A stretch of DNA of 64,000 nucleotides from DRTC01 sp964521025 (GTDB lineage: Bacteria > Cloacimonadota > Cloacimonadia > Cloacimonadales > TCS61). Positions 16,300-24,588 of this stretch are shown piece by piece. The position numbers and the translations under genes were made by a program. Below the pieces are notes generated by a model. That model was not told where the DNA came from. It was given only the letters and a program-made list of their open reading frames with translations, and ran no database searches. Within the stretch, counting starts at the first letter, position 1; each line of letters begins with the position of its first letter. Where the stretch lies: NCBI GenBank assembly GCA_964521025.1, contig CAZFPK010000002.1:1-64000 (forward strand). Reading direction: 5' to 3'.

Positions 16300-17031
16300 A
16301 TGAAGAAATTATTAATTTCTTTAATGGCGATTCTTTTCTTGAGCTCTTTATTTGCTTTAGAATCGGATCCCAGTGATGTGGTTGGTTATGTAAAGAGAAC
16401 TGCGACCATTGGTTACAGCTACTTTTCATTACCATTTACTTTCTATGCTATTGGAGTCGAAACCATGACCTTAGATGATATCATCGGTGATCAATTGACC
16501 GGTGGTAACATTCTAACAGGTGACAGGATTATCGAAATTCCATTAGGTACTTATGCCTATTATAACGGCACCAACTGGACAGGTGCTCTAACAAGCTTTA
16601 CCGATAACTATGCTTATCAATTTAAAGTCCATTCCACACATACCGATCAAGATGTTTATCTGGCAGGAAATGTAGAACAAGAAGTTCAGTTGATGCCTAA
16701 CACTTGTGTTGTCGGATATTCATATCATGGAATCAGAGAAGCCGGAGAAGTCGATGTTTCTGCTCTTGATCTTTTAGATAGTGGATTTACAGGCGGTAAT
16801 ATTTTAACTTCTGACAGGCTGATCGATGTATCTGCTGGTGATTATGCATATTACAATACCGGAACAAGCCTCTGGGCCGGCTCTTTAACTACAACTGATC
16901 CTGCTGAAGCTTACCAGGTAAAAGTTTATTCCACTCATTCTTCATTTCCCTGGACTTATGATCCAACAGACAATCCGTTACGAAATGTGAACACGACAAA
17001 AGTTAAAAAGAATGTGATTCGCATCAAATAA
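16300..17031 (+). CDS. Secreted protein with duplicated domain
   Basis: A 243-residue protein with a good GGAGG site and signal peptide (cleavage likely after LFA). The mature part is two copies of one beta-rich unit of about 90 residues. Copy 1 has GYSYFSLPF, LTGGNILTGDRIIEI, YAYYNGTNWTG and YQFKVHSTH. Copy 2 has GYSYHGIRE, FTGGNILTSDRLIDV, YAYYNTGTSLWAG and YQVKVYSTH. I do not recognise the unit as a named family. The gene lies 15 bases before the sorted protein at 17047, so the two are probably co-expressed. No C-terminal sorting domain is seen. Confidence 0.75.
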   Translation: MKKLLISLMAILFLSSLFALESDPSDVVGYVKRTATIGYSYFSLPFTFYAIGVETMTLDDIIGDQLTGGNILTGDRIIEIPLGTYAYYNGTNWTGALTSFTDNYAYQFKVHSTHTDQDVYLAGNVEQEVQLMPNTCVVGYSYHGIREAGEVDVSALDLLDSGFTGGNILTSDRLIDVSAGDYAYYNTGTSLWAGSLTTTDPAEAYQVKVYSTHSSFPWTYDPTDNPLRNVNTTKVKKNVIRIK

Positions 17032-17046
17032 AAAAAGGAGTTAAAA

Positions 17047-18105
17047 ATGAAAAAACTATTAGTTATTTTCGCAGTTATGTTATTTGCGGGAACAATCTTT
17101 GGTCAAGATGTTCTGCAGCAATTCATGTACACAGACTACTTCGGCTTGATCACACCGCTGTATGATGTCGATGGTATTACCCCAATCCCCGACGGATATG
17201 CAATTCATGTTTGCTTAACCAATACACCAGATGTATATGATTTTGCCAATGACCCACATGGTAATATGTTGAACAATATCTGGGCAGAAGATACCATGAA
17301 TGGTGGAATGCTGCTTGGAATGGAAGGATTCTTCCTCACAATGGCGTATTTCAACTGGGAAGATGATCTTGGAAGCCCACCCGAACCGGTTGCAAATTGC
17401 CTTGACCAGGCTTATCTAAGAATTTACAACAATGCAGATCCTGCTCTAGCAGATTGGTTCAGACATAGTGAATTCATCGTAGGACCCGCTCCAGGTTCAG
17501 GAACAAGCGAACTTGAAGTTGGTGTTTGGGGAGCATGGGAACAACCAGTTCCTGTTACACTTACAGCATTTCAAGCTACAATGCAAGGTGAATTTGCTGC
17601 TATTTCCTGGACAACAGAAAGTGAAAGCGATATGAGCATTTTCAACATTTATCGTGATGATCTGTTAATCCATACCGAAGATGCCACGAACGGTACGGAA
17701 ACAACTACTTATGAATTCATCGATACGGAAGTAGTCGATGGTGAAGAATATGATTATGACCTTGAAGCAAAAGAGCAGGATGGAACAGCATTAATAATCG
17801 GTTCGATTACCTTTACAATTGAAATCGATCCTGATCCTGTCTATTCCGAAATCACAGCATTATACAACAACTATCCGAATCCTTTCAAAGGTACGACAGC
17901 AATTAAATATGCCGTTAAGGAAGGGAAGACTGCTACTCTTACTATTTACAATGCCAAAGGTCAGATCGTTGATACTTACACATTGGATCAAACCAATATT
18001 AATGGCGCCGAACAAATCTGGAATGCTGAAACTTCAGGAATCTACTTCTACAAATTAGAATCAGAAGGCGTTTCTCAAGTTAAGAAAATGTTGGTTCTTA
18101 AATAA
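17047..18105 (+). CDS. Type IX-sorted protein with QFMYTD domain
   Basis: A 352-residue exported protein: signal peptide, then an approximately 150-residue domain beginning QDVLQQFMYTDYF and ending VGPAPGSGTSELEVGVW. A short fibronectin-like linker follows (ISWTTESESDMSIFNIYR), then a type IX secretion C-terminal domain (about 270-352: NNYPNPFKGTTAIKY, IWNAETSGIYFYKL, ending MLVLK). The sorting domain directs passage through the type IX machine and attachment to the surface. The N-terminal domain recurs at 43915 and, alone, at 19389. I know no name or function for it. Confidence 0.85.
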   Translation: MKKLLVIFAVMLFAGTIFGQDVLQQFMYTDYFGLITPLYDVDGITPIPDGYAIHVCLTNTPDVYDFANDPHGNMLNNIWAEDTMNGGMLLGMEGFFLTMAYFNWEDDLGSPPEPVANCLDQAYLRIYNNADPALADWFRHSEFIVGPAPGSGTSELEVGVWGAWEQPVPVTLTAFQATMQGEFAAISWTTESESDMSIFNIYRDDLLIHTEDATNGTETTTYEFIDTEVVDGEEYDYDLEAKEQDGTALIIGSITFTIEIDPDPVYSEITALYNNYPNPFKGTTAIKYAVKEGKTATLTIYNAKGQIVDTYTLDQTNINGAEQIWNAETSGIYFYKLESEGVSQVKKMLVLK

Positions 18106-18130
18106 TTAAATTTAAGAAGAGTACATTATA

Positions 18131-18160
18131 AAGGCTGTTCATTTTGGACAGCCTTTTTTA
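18131..18160 (+). terminator. Rho-independent terminator
   Basis: AAGGCTGT (18131-18138) pairs perfectly with ACAGCCTT (18148-18155), followed by Ts. It closes the 12931-18105 secreted-protein run. Confidence 0.9.
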
Positions 18161-18167
18161 GTTATAT

Positions 18168-18493
18168 ACTAACATTTCCTACTTCGTTTTATTGAATCCT
18201 TTCAGGATTCTAATCTGTATTTTTTGTATCCGCAGGTTTCACCTGCGGCAATTCATATTAAATCCCTATGGGATTTCATTGATTTCTTCCGGAGTATCAA
18301 ATACTACTTGAGTGTAACAAAATTTTTTAAAATAATATAAAAATTACTACGAAGGAGTTAAATGTTATTAACTACGGGTGAAACCCGTAGAATAGACGGA
18401 AATGAAGATCAAGTCTGAAAGGCTTGAATAATAACATAAGATGCATAATAATATATAACGGACAGATTTTACGAAGTGGGAAATGTTAGTTAT
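18168..18493. repeat. Hairpin-array element with terminal inverted repeats
   Basis: Left end 18168-18187 and right end 18471-18490 are 20-base inverted repeats with one mismatch. Between them lie at least four perfect hairpins with 3- to 5-base loops: 18194-18210, 18230-18248 (CCGCAGGT-TTC-ACCTGCGG), 18260-18276 and 18372-18390 (CTACGGGT-GAA-ACCCGTAG). A weaker one lies near 18411-18427. There is no ORF. The right end recurs at 33-53. This looks like a non-autonomous mobile element or a REP-type cluster of the sort moved by IS200-like tyrosine transposases, but no transposase is in the window. Confidence 0.75.
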
Positions 18494-18508
18494 ATAAAAT
18501 AATATATT

Positions 18509-19345
18509 CTAATTATTAAGAAAATTATTTATTAAATTTAAACATACTTTAAAACGGTAATCTTCATCTGAACGCAAATCGGTGATGGGAGTGATCTCCT
18601 TTTTTAAATTCTTTTTTAGAAATTCTATCCTGATTTCTTTTATTTCCTTATATATTAGATAAGATTCCAAGCGATTTAACCTGCGCGGATATTCGTTCAA
18701 GGCACCCGTTGCTATCTTGATTTTTTTTATAATTCCGTTCTCGATTTTTTTCAAACCTGCCAGAGATAATTTCGCAATCGCCAAAGAATTTCTCGAACTT
18801 ATTTTTTTATAGAAAGTATCCTCTGAAAATTCAGCATTTTTAGGAATTAATATTCTTTTAATGATCTCATTCCGGGAAAGAATATTTTTTTTGTATCCCG
18901 TAAAAAAATCTTTCAGTTCAATTATTCTACTTCTTTTTTTTGAAATCAATTCTAATTCTGCATCCAACACAAGAAGCAAAGGAATAGAATCGGCTGTGGG
19001 AGAACCATTAGCGATGTTTCCACCGAGAGTTGCAATTCCTTGAATCAAGTGGGAAGCAAATTTCTTTAAAGAATCTTGAAAAAAAGGAAAGTATTTTTCT
19101 ATTAATGGTGAGTCTAAAATATCCAGAAAAGTAGTTGCAGAGCCGATTGAAATATATTTTTCCGTTTCTTTTATTCCCTTTAACCCCGCTAGATGATTAA
19201 TGAAAAGAATCTCTTCATTTTCAAGTTGATTTTTCCGTGAATCGATATTAATATCCGAACCTCCGGCAAGGAAGAGATATTTTTTTTGAGTTGAATCGAT
19301 AATGTTTAGCAGATCGTTTAAATTATCCGGTTTTTGAAATTCCAT
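18509..19345 (-). CDS. Molybdenum hydroxylase FAD subunit
   Basis: A 278-residue FAD-binding subunit of the xanthine dehydrogenase/CO dehydrogenase medium-chain family. It would pass electrons from the Fe-S subunit to NAD or another acceptor. The FAD pyrophosphate loops are visible as FLAGGSDINID (about 30-40) and the TLGGNIANGSPTADS signature (about 105-120). It is the last gene of the three-subunit set, which is transcribed in the order molybdopterin, Fe-S, secreted-domain gene, FAD. The start has only a weak ribosome site, and it is separated from the Fe-S subunit gene by the unrelated 19389-19934 gene. Confidence 0.88.
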   Translation of the reverse strand: MEFQKPDNLNDLLNIIDSTQKKYLFLAGGSDINIDSRKNQLENEEILFINHLAGLKGIKETEKYISIGSATTFLDILDSPLIEKYFPFFQDSLKKFASHLIQGIATLGGNIANGSPTADSIPLLLVLDAELELISKKRSRIIELKDFFTGYKKNILSRNEIIKRILIPKNAEFSEDTFYKKISSRNSLAIAKLSLAGLKKIENGIIKKIKIATGALNEYPRRLNRLESYLIYKEIKEIRIEFLKKNLKKEITPITDLRSDEDYRFKVCLNLINNFLNN

Positions 19346-19388
19346 TTTGAGATCTTTTGAACCTTATTTCTATATTTTATTCCAAAAC

Positions 19389-19934
19389 TTAATACTTTTT
19401 ATCTTTCTCTTTAATATCATCATCAAATTCGATCTCCTGCCAATCCTCCCAGGTTTCGATCTCCAGTTCGGAAGGAGGAGTACCGGAAAGAGGTCCGACA
19501 ATGAACCGGCTGTGCCGATAAAATGTTGCTTCTTCGATCGTCTTTGCATTGTACAATCGTAAGTATATTTGGTCTCCGCAATTAGCGGTTGGTTCGGGAT
19601 TTTCAATAGCGATCTCTTTCCAGATGAAATACTTAGAGGTTAAGAAAAATCCAATTCCGATTTCAGGATACATACCGCCGTTTGTATAATCGGTTACCAG
19701 GTTGTTATTTATCTGCTCTCCGTGCAGATCATTTTGATAGTCTTTGATGTTATCTTTGAAGGGAATACATATTTCGATGAGAGAACTATCAGGAACAGGA
19801 GTTTTAACATCCGGTAAGTATAAAGGAGTTTCCAATTCCAAATTATCTGTGTACATAAATTGTTGAAGAACATTTTGGGCATTAATTATCCCAAATACAA
19901 TAATGATAAAAAATAAAATAGATCCTTTTTTCAT
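19389..19934 (-). CDS. Stand-alone secreted QFMYTD-domain protein
   Basis: A 181-residue protein with an N-terminal signal sequence and then only the domain seen at the head of the proteins at 17047 and 43915: NVLQQFMYTDNLELETPLYL, GIGFFLTSKYFIWKE, NCGDQIYLRLYNA, FYRHSRFIVGP, SELEIETWEDW. It has no sorting domain; the tail is acidic (FDDDIKEKDKKY). The start overlaps the stop of the Fe-S subunit gene by four bases, so it is translated as part of the molybdenum hydroxylase operon. An exported protein inside an operon for a cytosolic redox enzyme is unexpected. It may be a late insertion or may report a periplasmic link. Confidence 0.8.
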   Translation of the reverse strand: MKKGSILFFIIIVFGIINAQNVLQQFMYTDNLELETPLYLPDVKTPVPDSSLIEICIPFKDNIKDYQNDLHGEQINNNLVTDYTNGGMYPEIGIGFFLTSKYFIWKEIAIENPEPTANCGDQIYLRLYNAKTIEEATFYRHSRFIVGPLSGTPPSELEIETWEDWQEIEFDDDIKEKDKKY

Positions 19935-20422
19935 GACTTCTCCTTTTGGGGAACAAAATTATTTTTATACTTTATACAGGCAAGAAAAACCGATTCGAAT
20001 ATCTTCTGATACCCGGTACAGCGGCAGATATTTCCGGAAAGAATTTCGGTGATTTTATCGATATTGGCTTCTCCTTCATTTTTCAGATAATAATAAGAAG
20101 AAACCAAAAATCCGGGAAAACAGAATCCGCATTGGACCGCATTTGTTTCATCAAAACAATCGATCAATAATTTTCCTTCCGTAGTTTCGGATATCGCTTC
20201 AACAGTCAGGATTTCAGTTCCATCTGCTTGAATTGCATTCAAGATACAACTTGTTACAGGTTTTCCATTTAAAATAATTGTGCAGGCTCCGCATTCTCCT
20301 TCTCCGCAGCCTTCTTTGGTTCCTGTCAATCCGAAATCTTCCCGGAGTACATCGAGTAATCTACGCATTGGATCGGTATCGATTGCTACATTTTTATTAT
20401 TTAGTTTGAAGTTTATTTTCAT
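19931..20422 (-). CDS. Molybdenum hydroxylase 2Fe-2S subunit
   Basis: A 163-residue small subunit carrying two [2Fe-2S] clusters. The plant-ferredoxin type is in EGCGEGECGACTI with a later VTSC, and the alpha-helical type in QCGFCFPG and GNICRCTGY. All eight Cys are present. It relays electrons between the molybdopterin and FAD subunits. Its neighbours are the large subunit 46 bases upstream and the QFMYTD protein overlapping downstream. Confidence 0.95.
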   Translation of the reverse strand: MKINFKLNNKNVAIDTDPMRRLLDVLREDFGLTGTKEGCGEGECGACTIILNGKPVTSCILNAIQADGTEILTVEAISETTEGKLLIDCFDETNAVQCGFCFPGFLVSSYYYLKNEGEANIDKITEILSGNICRCTGYQKIFESVFLACIKYKNNFVPQKEKS

Positions 20423-20468
20423 TTTTTCTTCCTTAATTACTCAATGATTTTTACGGATTTGATTTGTG

Positions 20469-22604
20469 TTACATATTCTTAAAAATCCTTTCCGGAGTTA
20501 GCGGAATCTCATCGATAAAAATTCCGGTAGCATGATGAAATGCGTTTCTGATGGAAGGAGCAGGATAATCCATGGGAATTTCACCGAGTCCTTTGGAAAT
20601 ATCGGAATCCGTATGAATGAATTCGATCTCCATTTCCGGAACATCCATAGAAGTCGGTAAAGCATAATCCGTGAATCCTTCCAACCTGCCGAATCCTTTT
20701 TTATAGAAAAACTCGGAAGATGCAAAACCAACTGCCTGCGCCAAACCTCCCTGAACTTGTCCTTCGGCAATCTGCATATTTACCACTTTCCCAATATCGA
20801 GAACTGTCCGGATTTTTTTCACTTCGATTTGATAAGTATCTGAATGGAATAGTATTTCCGAAACACAGGCTGCCCAGGAATAATCCTTGTAGCCGATTCC
20901 TTGATAAGTTTCTTCATCGAAAAATACGGATGGATCGGGAATGAAATTCATCTTGAATTCAAGAGGGAATTTTGTTGAATTTTTATGAATATACTTCTCC
21001 AGATTTTCAAAACCAAGTTCTTTTCTAATTTTCAATGATAATTTCCGCAAAAGACTTCCAACAATATAAATCGTTCTGGAAGCGACTGTTGGACCGCTGT
21101 TCGGAGTTATACTCGTATTCGGAAGTTGGACGATTGTTTTCTCAAACGGATGCTTAAGAGTTTCGCTGACAATTTGAGCGAGAGTAGTATGCGCTCCCTG
21201 TCCCATATCCGTATTAGCGACGAAAATCCTGACATCTGCATTTTTTTCAACGGTGATCTTTATTTCTGAATTCAGGAATTTCTCTCCGTTTCCGGTATAA
21301 CCTCCGCCATGATAACCGATGGAAATTCCGATTCCTTTCTTGTCTCGATGAGTTTTATTGAATTCGGAGAAATCCTTGTATTTCTTTTGATAATCAGAAT
21401 TTTGGATAACTCTTTCCAAACAATCTAAAAGATGATTTTCCGTTATCTTTTGCGTAGAAGGAAGTTCATCACCGATCCTGAAAATATTCTTTTTCCGGAG
21501 ATCATAAGGATTCAAATTCAATTCTGCTGCAATTTTATCGATGTGGGATTCGACAGCAAAAAATGCTTGCGGCGCTCCGAAACCTCTGAATGCTCCATTT
21601 GAAGGTGTGTTGCTCCTGAAAAGTCTTCCCTGGATATAGGAATCTTCGATGGCATAACCTCCGGAAGCATGCAGAGCTCCTCTCGCCAGCACCACCGGAG
21701 ACAACGTCTGAAATGCTCCGGCATCGAGTCGATAATCTACTTTCAGACTTTTGATCTTCTGCGTTTTTGGATCGGTCAAAGTTTCGATTTCGACTCGGGA
21801 CGGATGGCGCTTGGTTGTGATTTGAATATCATCTGCTCTATCCATGATCGTCTTAACCGGCTTCCCGCTTTTATAGGAAAGAAGTGCTGTTATTCCGGCA
21901 ATAACATTTGGAAAATCCTCTTTCCCACCGAACGCTCCTCCAATTCCTTCCGAAGTTTCAACGATCACATTTTGAAAAGAATTTCCCAAAATATTTTCTA
22001 CTGCTTCCTTAACGAAAAACGGACACTGCAAAGTTCCCTGCATGAACATCTCATTTTTTTCGGGAGCATAAATAGCGATCATTCCCTGCGGTTCGAGATA
22101 GGCTTGTTCTTGATGAGAAGTGTAATAAATCGAATGAGTTTTTTTCCAATTCTTATTACTCTCCAATTTCCTTCGATGGTCGATGATTATTTCTCTCCCA
22201 AAAGCATTTTTTTCATTTTCCAGAGTTTCCTTAACATCGATCAAAGCAGGAAGTTCATCATATTCGATTTTGATTTGATTAGCGAAATTTCTTAAAACTT
22301 TTTTATTGGGATGAGCAATTCCCATAATTATCTGACCGAAATGAGTAACTTCTTTTGCTGCCATAAATGGTTGATCCGATTCCGGTTCGGGAACGATATT
22401 TTTACCTGGAATGTCTTTCGCAAAAACTATGGTGAATTCATTCAAATCGAATTCTGATGGAAATATAATTTTTTTGATAATTCCGTGATGGATTTTGGAA
22501 TAATAGAGATAACCGTAGATCATATTTTCATAAGAATAATCATCGATGAATTTCCAGGAGCCATTTAATTTGGGAACTGCATCGAATTTTCTGACTGAAC
22601 TCAT
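20469..22604 (-). CDS. Molybdenum hydroxylase catalytic subunit
   Basis: A 711-residue molybdopterin-binding subunit of the xanthine dehydrogenase/aldehyde oxidase family. It shows EGIGGAFGGKED, NGAFRGFGAPQAFFAVE, DMGQGAHTTLAQI, and the C-terminal LGEIPMDYPAPSIRNAF, where the Glu of GLGE corresponds to the catalytic base. It hydroxylates purines or other N-heterocycles (or aldehydes) with water-derived oxygen. It lies next to carbamate kinase and carbamoyltransferases, which favours xanthine or a related purine, but the substrate is not fixed by sequence. The length is slightly short but both halves are complete. No cofactor-synthesis genes are nearby. Confidence 0.9.
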   Translation of the reverse strand: MSSVRKFDAVPKLNGSWKFIDDYSYENMIYGYLYYSKIHHGIIKKIIFPSEFDLNEFTIVFAKDIPGKNIVPEPESDQPFMAAKEVTHFGQIIMGIAHPNKKVLRNFANQIKIEYDELPALIDVKETLENEKNAFGREIIIDHRRKLESNKNWKKTHSIYYTSHQEQAYLEPQGMIAIYAPEKNEMFMQGTLQCPFFVKEAVENILGNSFQNVIVETSEGIGGAFGGKEDFPNVIAGITALLSYKSGKPVKTIMDRADDIQITTKRHPSRVEIETLTDPKTQKIKSLKVDYRLDAGAFQTLSPVVLARGALHASGGYAIEDSYIQGRLFRSNTPSNGAFRGFGAPQAFFAVESHIDKIAAELNLNPYDLRKKNIFRIGDELPSTQKITENHLLDCLERVIQNSDYQKKYKDFSEFNKTHRDKKGIGISIGYHGGGYTGNGEKFLNSEIKITVEKNADVRIFVANTDMGQGAHTTLAQIVSETLKHPFEKTIVQLPNTSITPNSGPTVASRTIYIVGSLLRKLSLKIRKELGFENLEKYIHKNSTKFPLEFKMNFIPDPSVFFDEETYQGIGYKDYSWAACVSEILFHSDTYQIEVKKIRTVLDIGKVVNMQIAEGQVQGGLAQAVGFASSEFFYKKGFGRLEGFTDYALPTSMDVPEMEIEFIHTDSDISKGLGEIPMDYPAPSIRNAFHHATGIFIDEIPLTPERIFKNM

Positions 22605-22647
22605 ATTTTACTCCATTAATTTGCCGCGGATTTAAGCGGATTCCGTA

Positions 22648-22702
22648 ATTCGACATTCCGATGTCGAATAAAGCAAGTAAAACAAGATCGGAATCTTGTG
22701 TT
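22648..22702. repeat. Two adjacent hairpins
   Basis: ATTCGACAT/ATGTCGAAT (22648-22669) and AACAAGAT/ATCTTGT (22681-22702), each with a 4-base loop, fill the gap between the hydroxylase gene and the RelE toxin; the second touches the toxin stop. They could act as a barrier or processing signal, or be REP-like debris. Confidence 0.55.
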
Positions 22703-22961
22703 ACTTCCTGTAAACATCTTTTCGCTGAGCAATTTTGACAATAATTATCGTTAATGTCTTGTTTTCAATTTTATATAAAATCCTGTAGTTTCGGTAACGA
22801 ATACGATATTTTCCCTGCCCCGACAATTTTTTTGCATGGTGAGAAAACGGATTTCCAGAAAGTGATTCGATGATCGCGAGAATTTTTTGAATATCCTTTT
22901 TGGATAACTTTATCAGATCTTTTTCTACCGATTTCCTGATCAGGATTTTATATTTTTCCAT
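22701..22961 (-). CDS. RelE/ParE-family toxin
   Basis: An 86-residue type II toxin of the RelE superfamily, probably a ribosome-dependent mRNA endonuclease. Visible features: basic N-terminal helix VEKDLIKLSKKD, the NPFSHHAKKLSGQGKYRIRY stretch, RILYKIE, and the C-terminal VKIAQRKDVYRK with the usual basic and Tyr residues. It is intact, unlike the RelE-like remnant at 2929. Its start lies 14 bases inside the antitoxin gene. Confidence 0.9.
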   Translation of the reverse strand: MEKYKILIRKSVEKDLIKLSKKDIQKILAIIESLSGNPFSHHAKKLSGQGKYRIRYRNYRILYKIENKTLTIIIVKIAQRKDVYRK

Positions 22962-23181
22962 TTTCTTTAAGGTTCAAAACCAGTTTTTCAAAAGACATTG
23001 TTTCTTCATTTTCTCTCTCTGCGAATGCTTTAATGTCTTCCGCATCTTCAGCAAGTTCAAGCCGCAATGCTTCGTCCACAATATCAGAAATTGAACGATG
23101 CGTTTCCAAAGCCTTTAATTTAAGAATATGATGCATTTCCGGTTCAAAATACACTGTTGCTCTTTTTGTAAATAAAGACAT
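22948..23181 (-). CDS. RHH/CopG-type antitoxin
   Basis: A 77-residue antitoxin starting at 23181 (MSLFTKRATVYFEPEMHHIL), preceded by GGAGGA; an in-frame start at 23211 lacks such a site. The N-terminus forms a ribbon-helix-helix (RATVYFEPEMHHILKLKAL, then SISDIVDEALRLEL) for operator binding, and the acidic C-terminal tail (EDAEDIKAFAERENEE) should wrap the RelE toxin. With the toxin it forms an intact TA pair inserted between thrC-like and molybdenum hydroxylase genes. Confidence 0.88.
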   Translation of the reverse strand: MSLFTKRATVYFEPEMHHILKLKALETHRSISDIVDEALRLELAEDAEDIKAFAERENEETMSFEKLVLNLKENGKI

Positions 23182-23242
23182 TGTCTCCTCCACAAATATT
23201 TTCTTATTCACAAAATCAAAACAACGCTATAACATTTTTATG

Positions 23243-24481
23243 TCAAGGAGTTATTTCGTCCAGACTTTTTATCGCCATTGGAATTTGAATAATTTCCTGA
23301 ACTGCGTTCACATCCTTCAAACCGCTTCCTGTCAGCAAAACTACATTTTTGGAATTTTCTTCTATTTTATTTTGCTGGAGATATTTCAGAAAGCCGGCAA
23401 AACTTGTTGCAGATGCAGGTTCTGTAAAAATTCCGGTTTTTTCACTTAAAGTTTTGGAAGCATCTAAAATTTCTTTATCGGAAACTGCAATTCCTTCTCC
23501 ATTATATTTTTGGATATATTTTTTTGTCATCCAAAAATTTGCCGGAAAATCGACAGCAATGGAATCGGCAATTGTCTTGCTTGGTTTTGAAATAAACTTT
23601 TCATTATTCAGATTCCTGAGGATATTATCACTTTTTTCGGATTGAATCGCTACTATGACCGGAACTTTTTCAATCAAACCTAATTTCAGCAAATCTTCAA
23701 AACCTTTATAAACTCCGGAAATAATGCAGCCGTCTCCAACCGGAACGAAAACCCGGTCAGGAAGTTCCCGTTTCATCTGCTGGAATATCTCAAATGAAAC
23801 AATTTTCTTACCTTCGATGGTGAAAGGATTATAAGCAGTATTGCGATTATACCAGCCGAATTTTTTTGTTGCCTGTACGCATAATTCAAAAGCATCGTCG
23901 TAAGTTCCTTCGACCGGGATAATTCTCGCTCCATACATACAGATTTGAGTTAATTTCGCTTTCGGAGCATTTGCCGGCACAAAGATGATCGCTTTCTGGT
24001 TTTGAGAAGCACAAATTCCTGCCAGAGAAGAACCGGCATTTCCTGTAGAAGCAGCACAGATCTTATCGATCTTTTTTTCTTTCGCGACTGCGCAAACTAA
24101 ATCCGATGCTCTGTCTTTAAAGGAAAAAGTCGGATTTTGAGAATCATCTTTCAAGAATAATCTGAAACTTACCAAGTTTTTGAAACTTGTGAAGTTTGAA
24201 AATTCATAAAGCGGAGTTTTTCCAACCTTCAAAAACGATAAACTTCTTTCCGAATTGATCGGTAATAATTCCCGAAATTCCTTTTCTTTCAGTTTATCGA
24301 AAAGTTTGTGCTTTTTGTATCTGTGTTTGATCTTGTAGTAATTGTAAACTGTTTTTAGAACACCTTTTGGAGGTTGGTCTTTTGTGTTTTCCTTTTTGCA
24401 ATCAGGACAGAGATAAGTAACTTTATTTGATGTATATTCTTTTTCGCAATCATTACATTGGAAATAAAATTTATTTTTCAT
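23243..24481 (-). CDS. Threonine synthase-like PLP enzyme
   Basis: A 412-residue fold-type II PLP enzyme. It opens with a zinc-ribbon (FQCNDCEKEY ... YLCPDCKKE), as many threonine synthases do, and has the PLP lysine in PTFSFKDRA. A phosphate-binding STGNAGSS follows. Family members convert O-phosphohomoserine to threonine. In this catabolic block it may instead be a threonine/serine or diamino-acid lyase, so the substrate is uncertain. The start at 24481 is preferred for its AAGGA site. Confidence 0.78.
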   Translation of the reverse strand: MKNKFYFQCNDCEKEYTSNKVTYLCPDCKKENTKDQPPKGVLKTVYNYYKIKHRYKKHKLFDKLKEKEFRELLPINSERSLSFLKVGKTPLYEFSNFTSFKNLVSFRLFLKDDSQNPTFSFKDRASDLVCAVAKEKKIDKICAASTGNAGSSLAGICASQNQKAIIFVPANAPKAKLTQICMYGARIIPVEGTYDDAFELCVQATKKFGWYNRNTAYNPFTIEGKKIVSFEIFQQMKRELPDRVFVPVGDGCIISGVYKGFEDLLKLGLIEKVPVIVAIQSEKSDNILRNLNNEKFISKPSKTIADSIAVDFPANFWMTKKYIQKYNGEGIAVSDKEILDASKTLSEKTGIFTEPASATSFAGFLKYLQQNKIEENSKNVVLLTGSGLKDVNAVQEIIQIPMAIKSLDEITP

Positions 24482-24525
24482 ATTTTCCTTTTCAGCAATT
24501 TCCATTTGTTCCCGATTTACTGCTT

Positions 24526-24549
24526 GTTCCCAAACTCCTGTTTGGGAAC
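24526..24549. repeat. Intergenic hairpin
   Basis: GTTCCCAAAC and GTTTGGGAAC form a perfect 10-bp stem with a 4-base loop between the two PLP-enzyme genes. There is no T-run, so it is not a standard terminator. Confidence 0.65.
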
Positions 24550-24588
24550 GACAAATACTGGCTACAAAGATGAATATTCCAATGATTT

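Noticed and set aside
18168..18493. CRISPR array
   Set aside because: The palindromes differ from one another, spacing is irregular, and no cas gene is present.
21669..22295. Long plus-strand ORF of 208 codons opposite the molybdenum hydroxylase gene
   Set aside because: The minus-strand gene has complete catalytic motifs through this region; the plus-strand frame has no recognisable domain.
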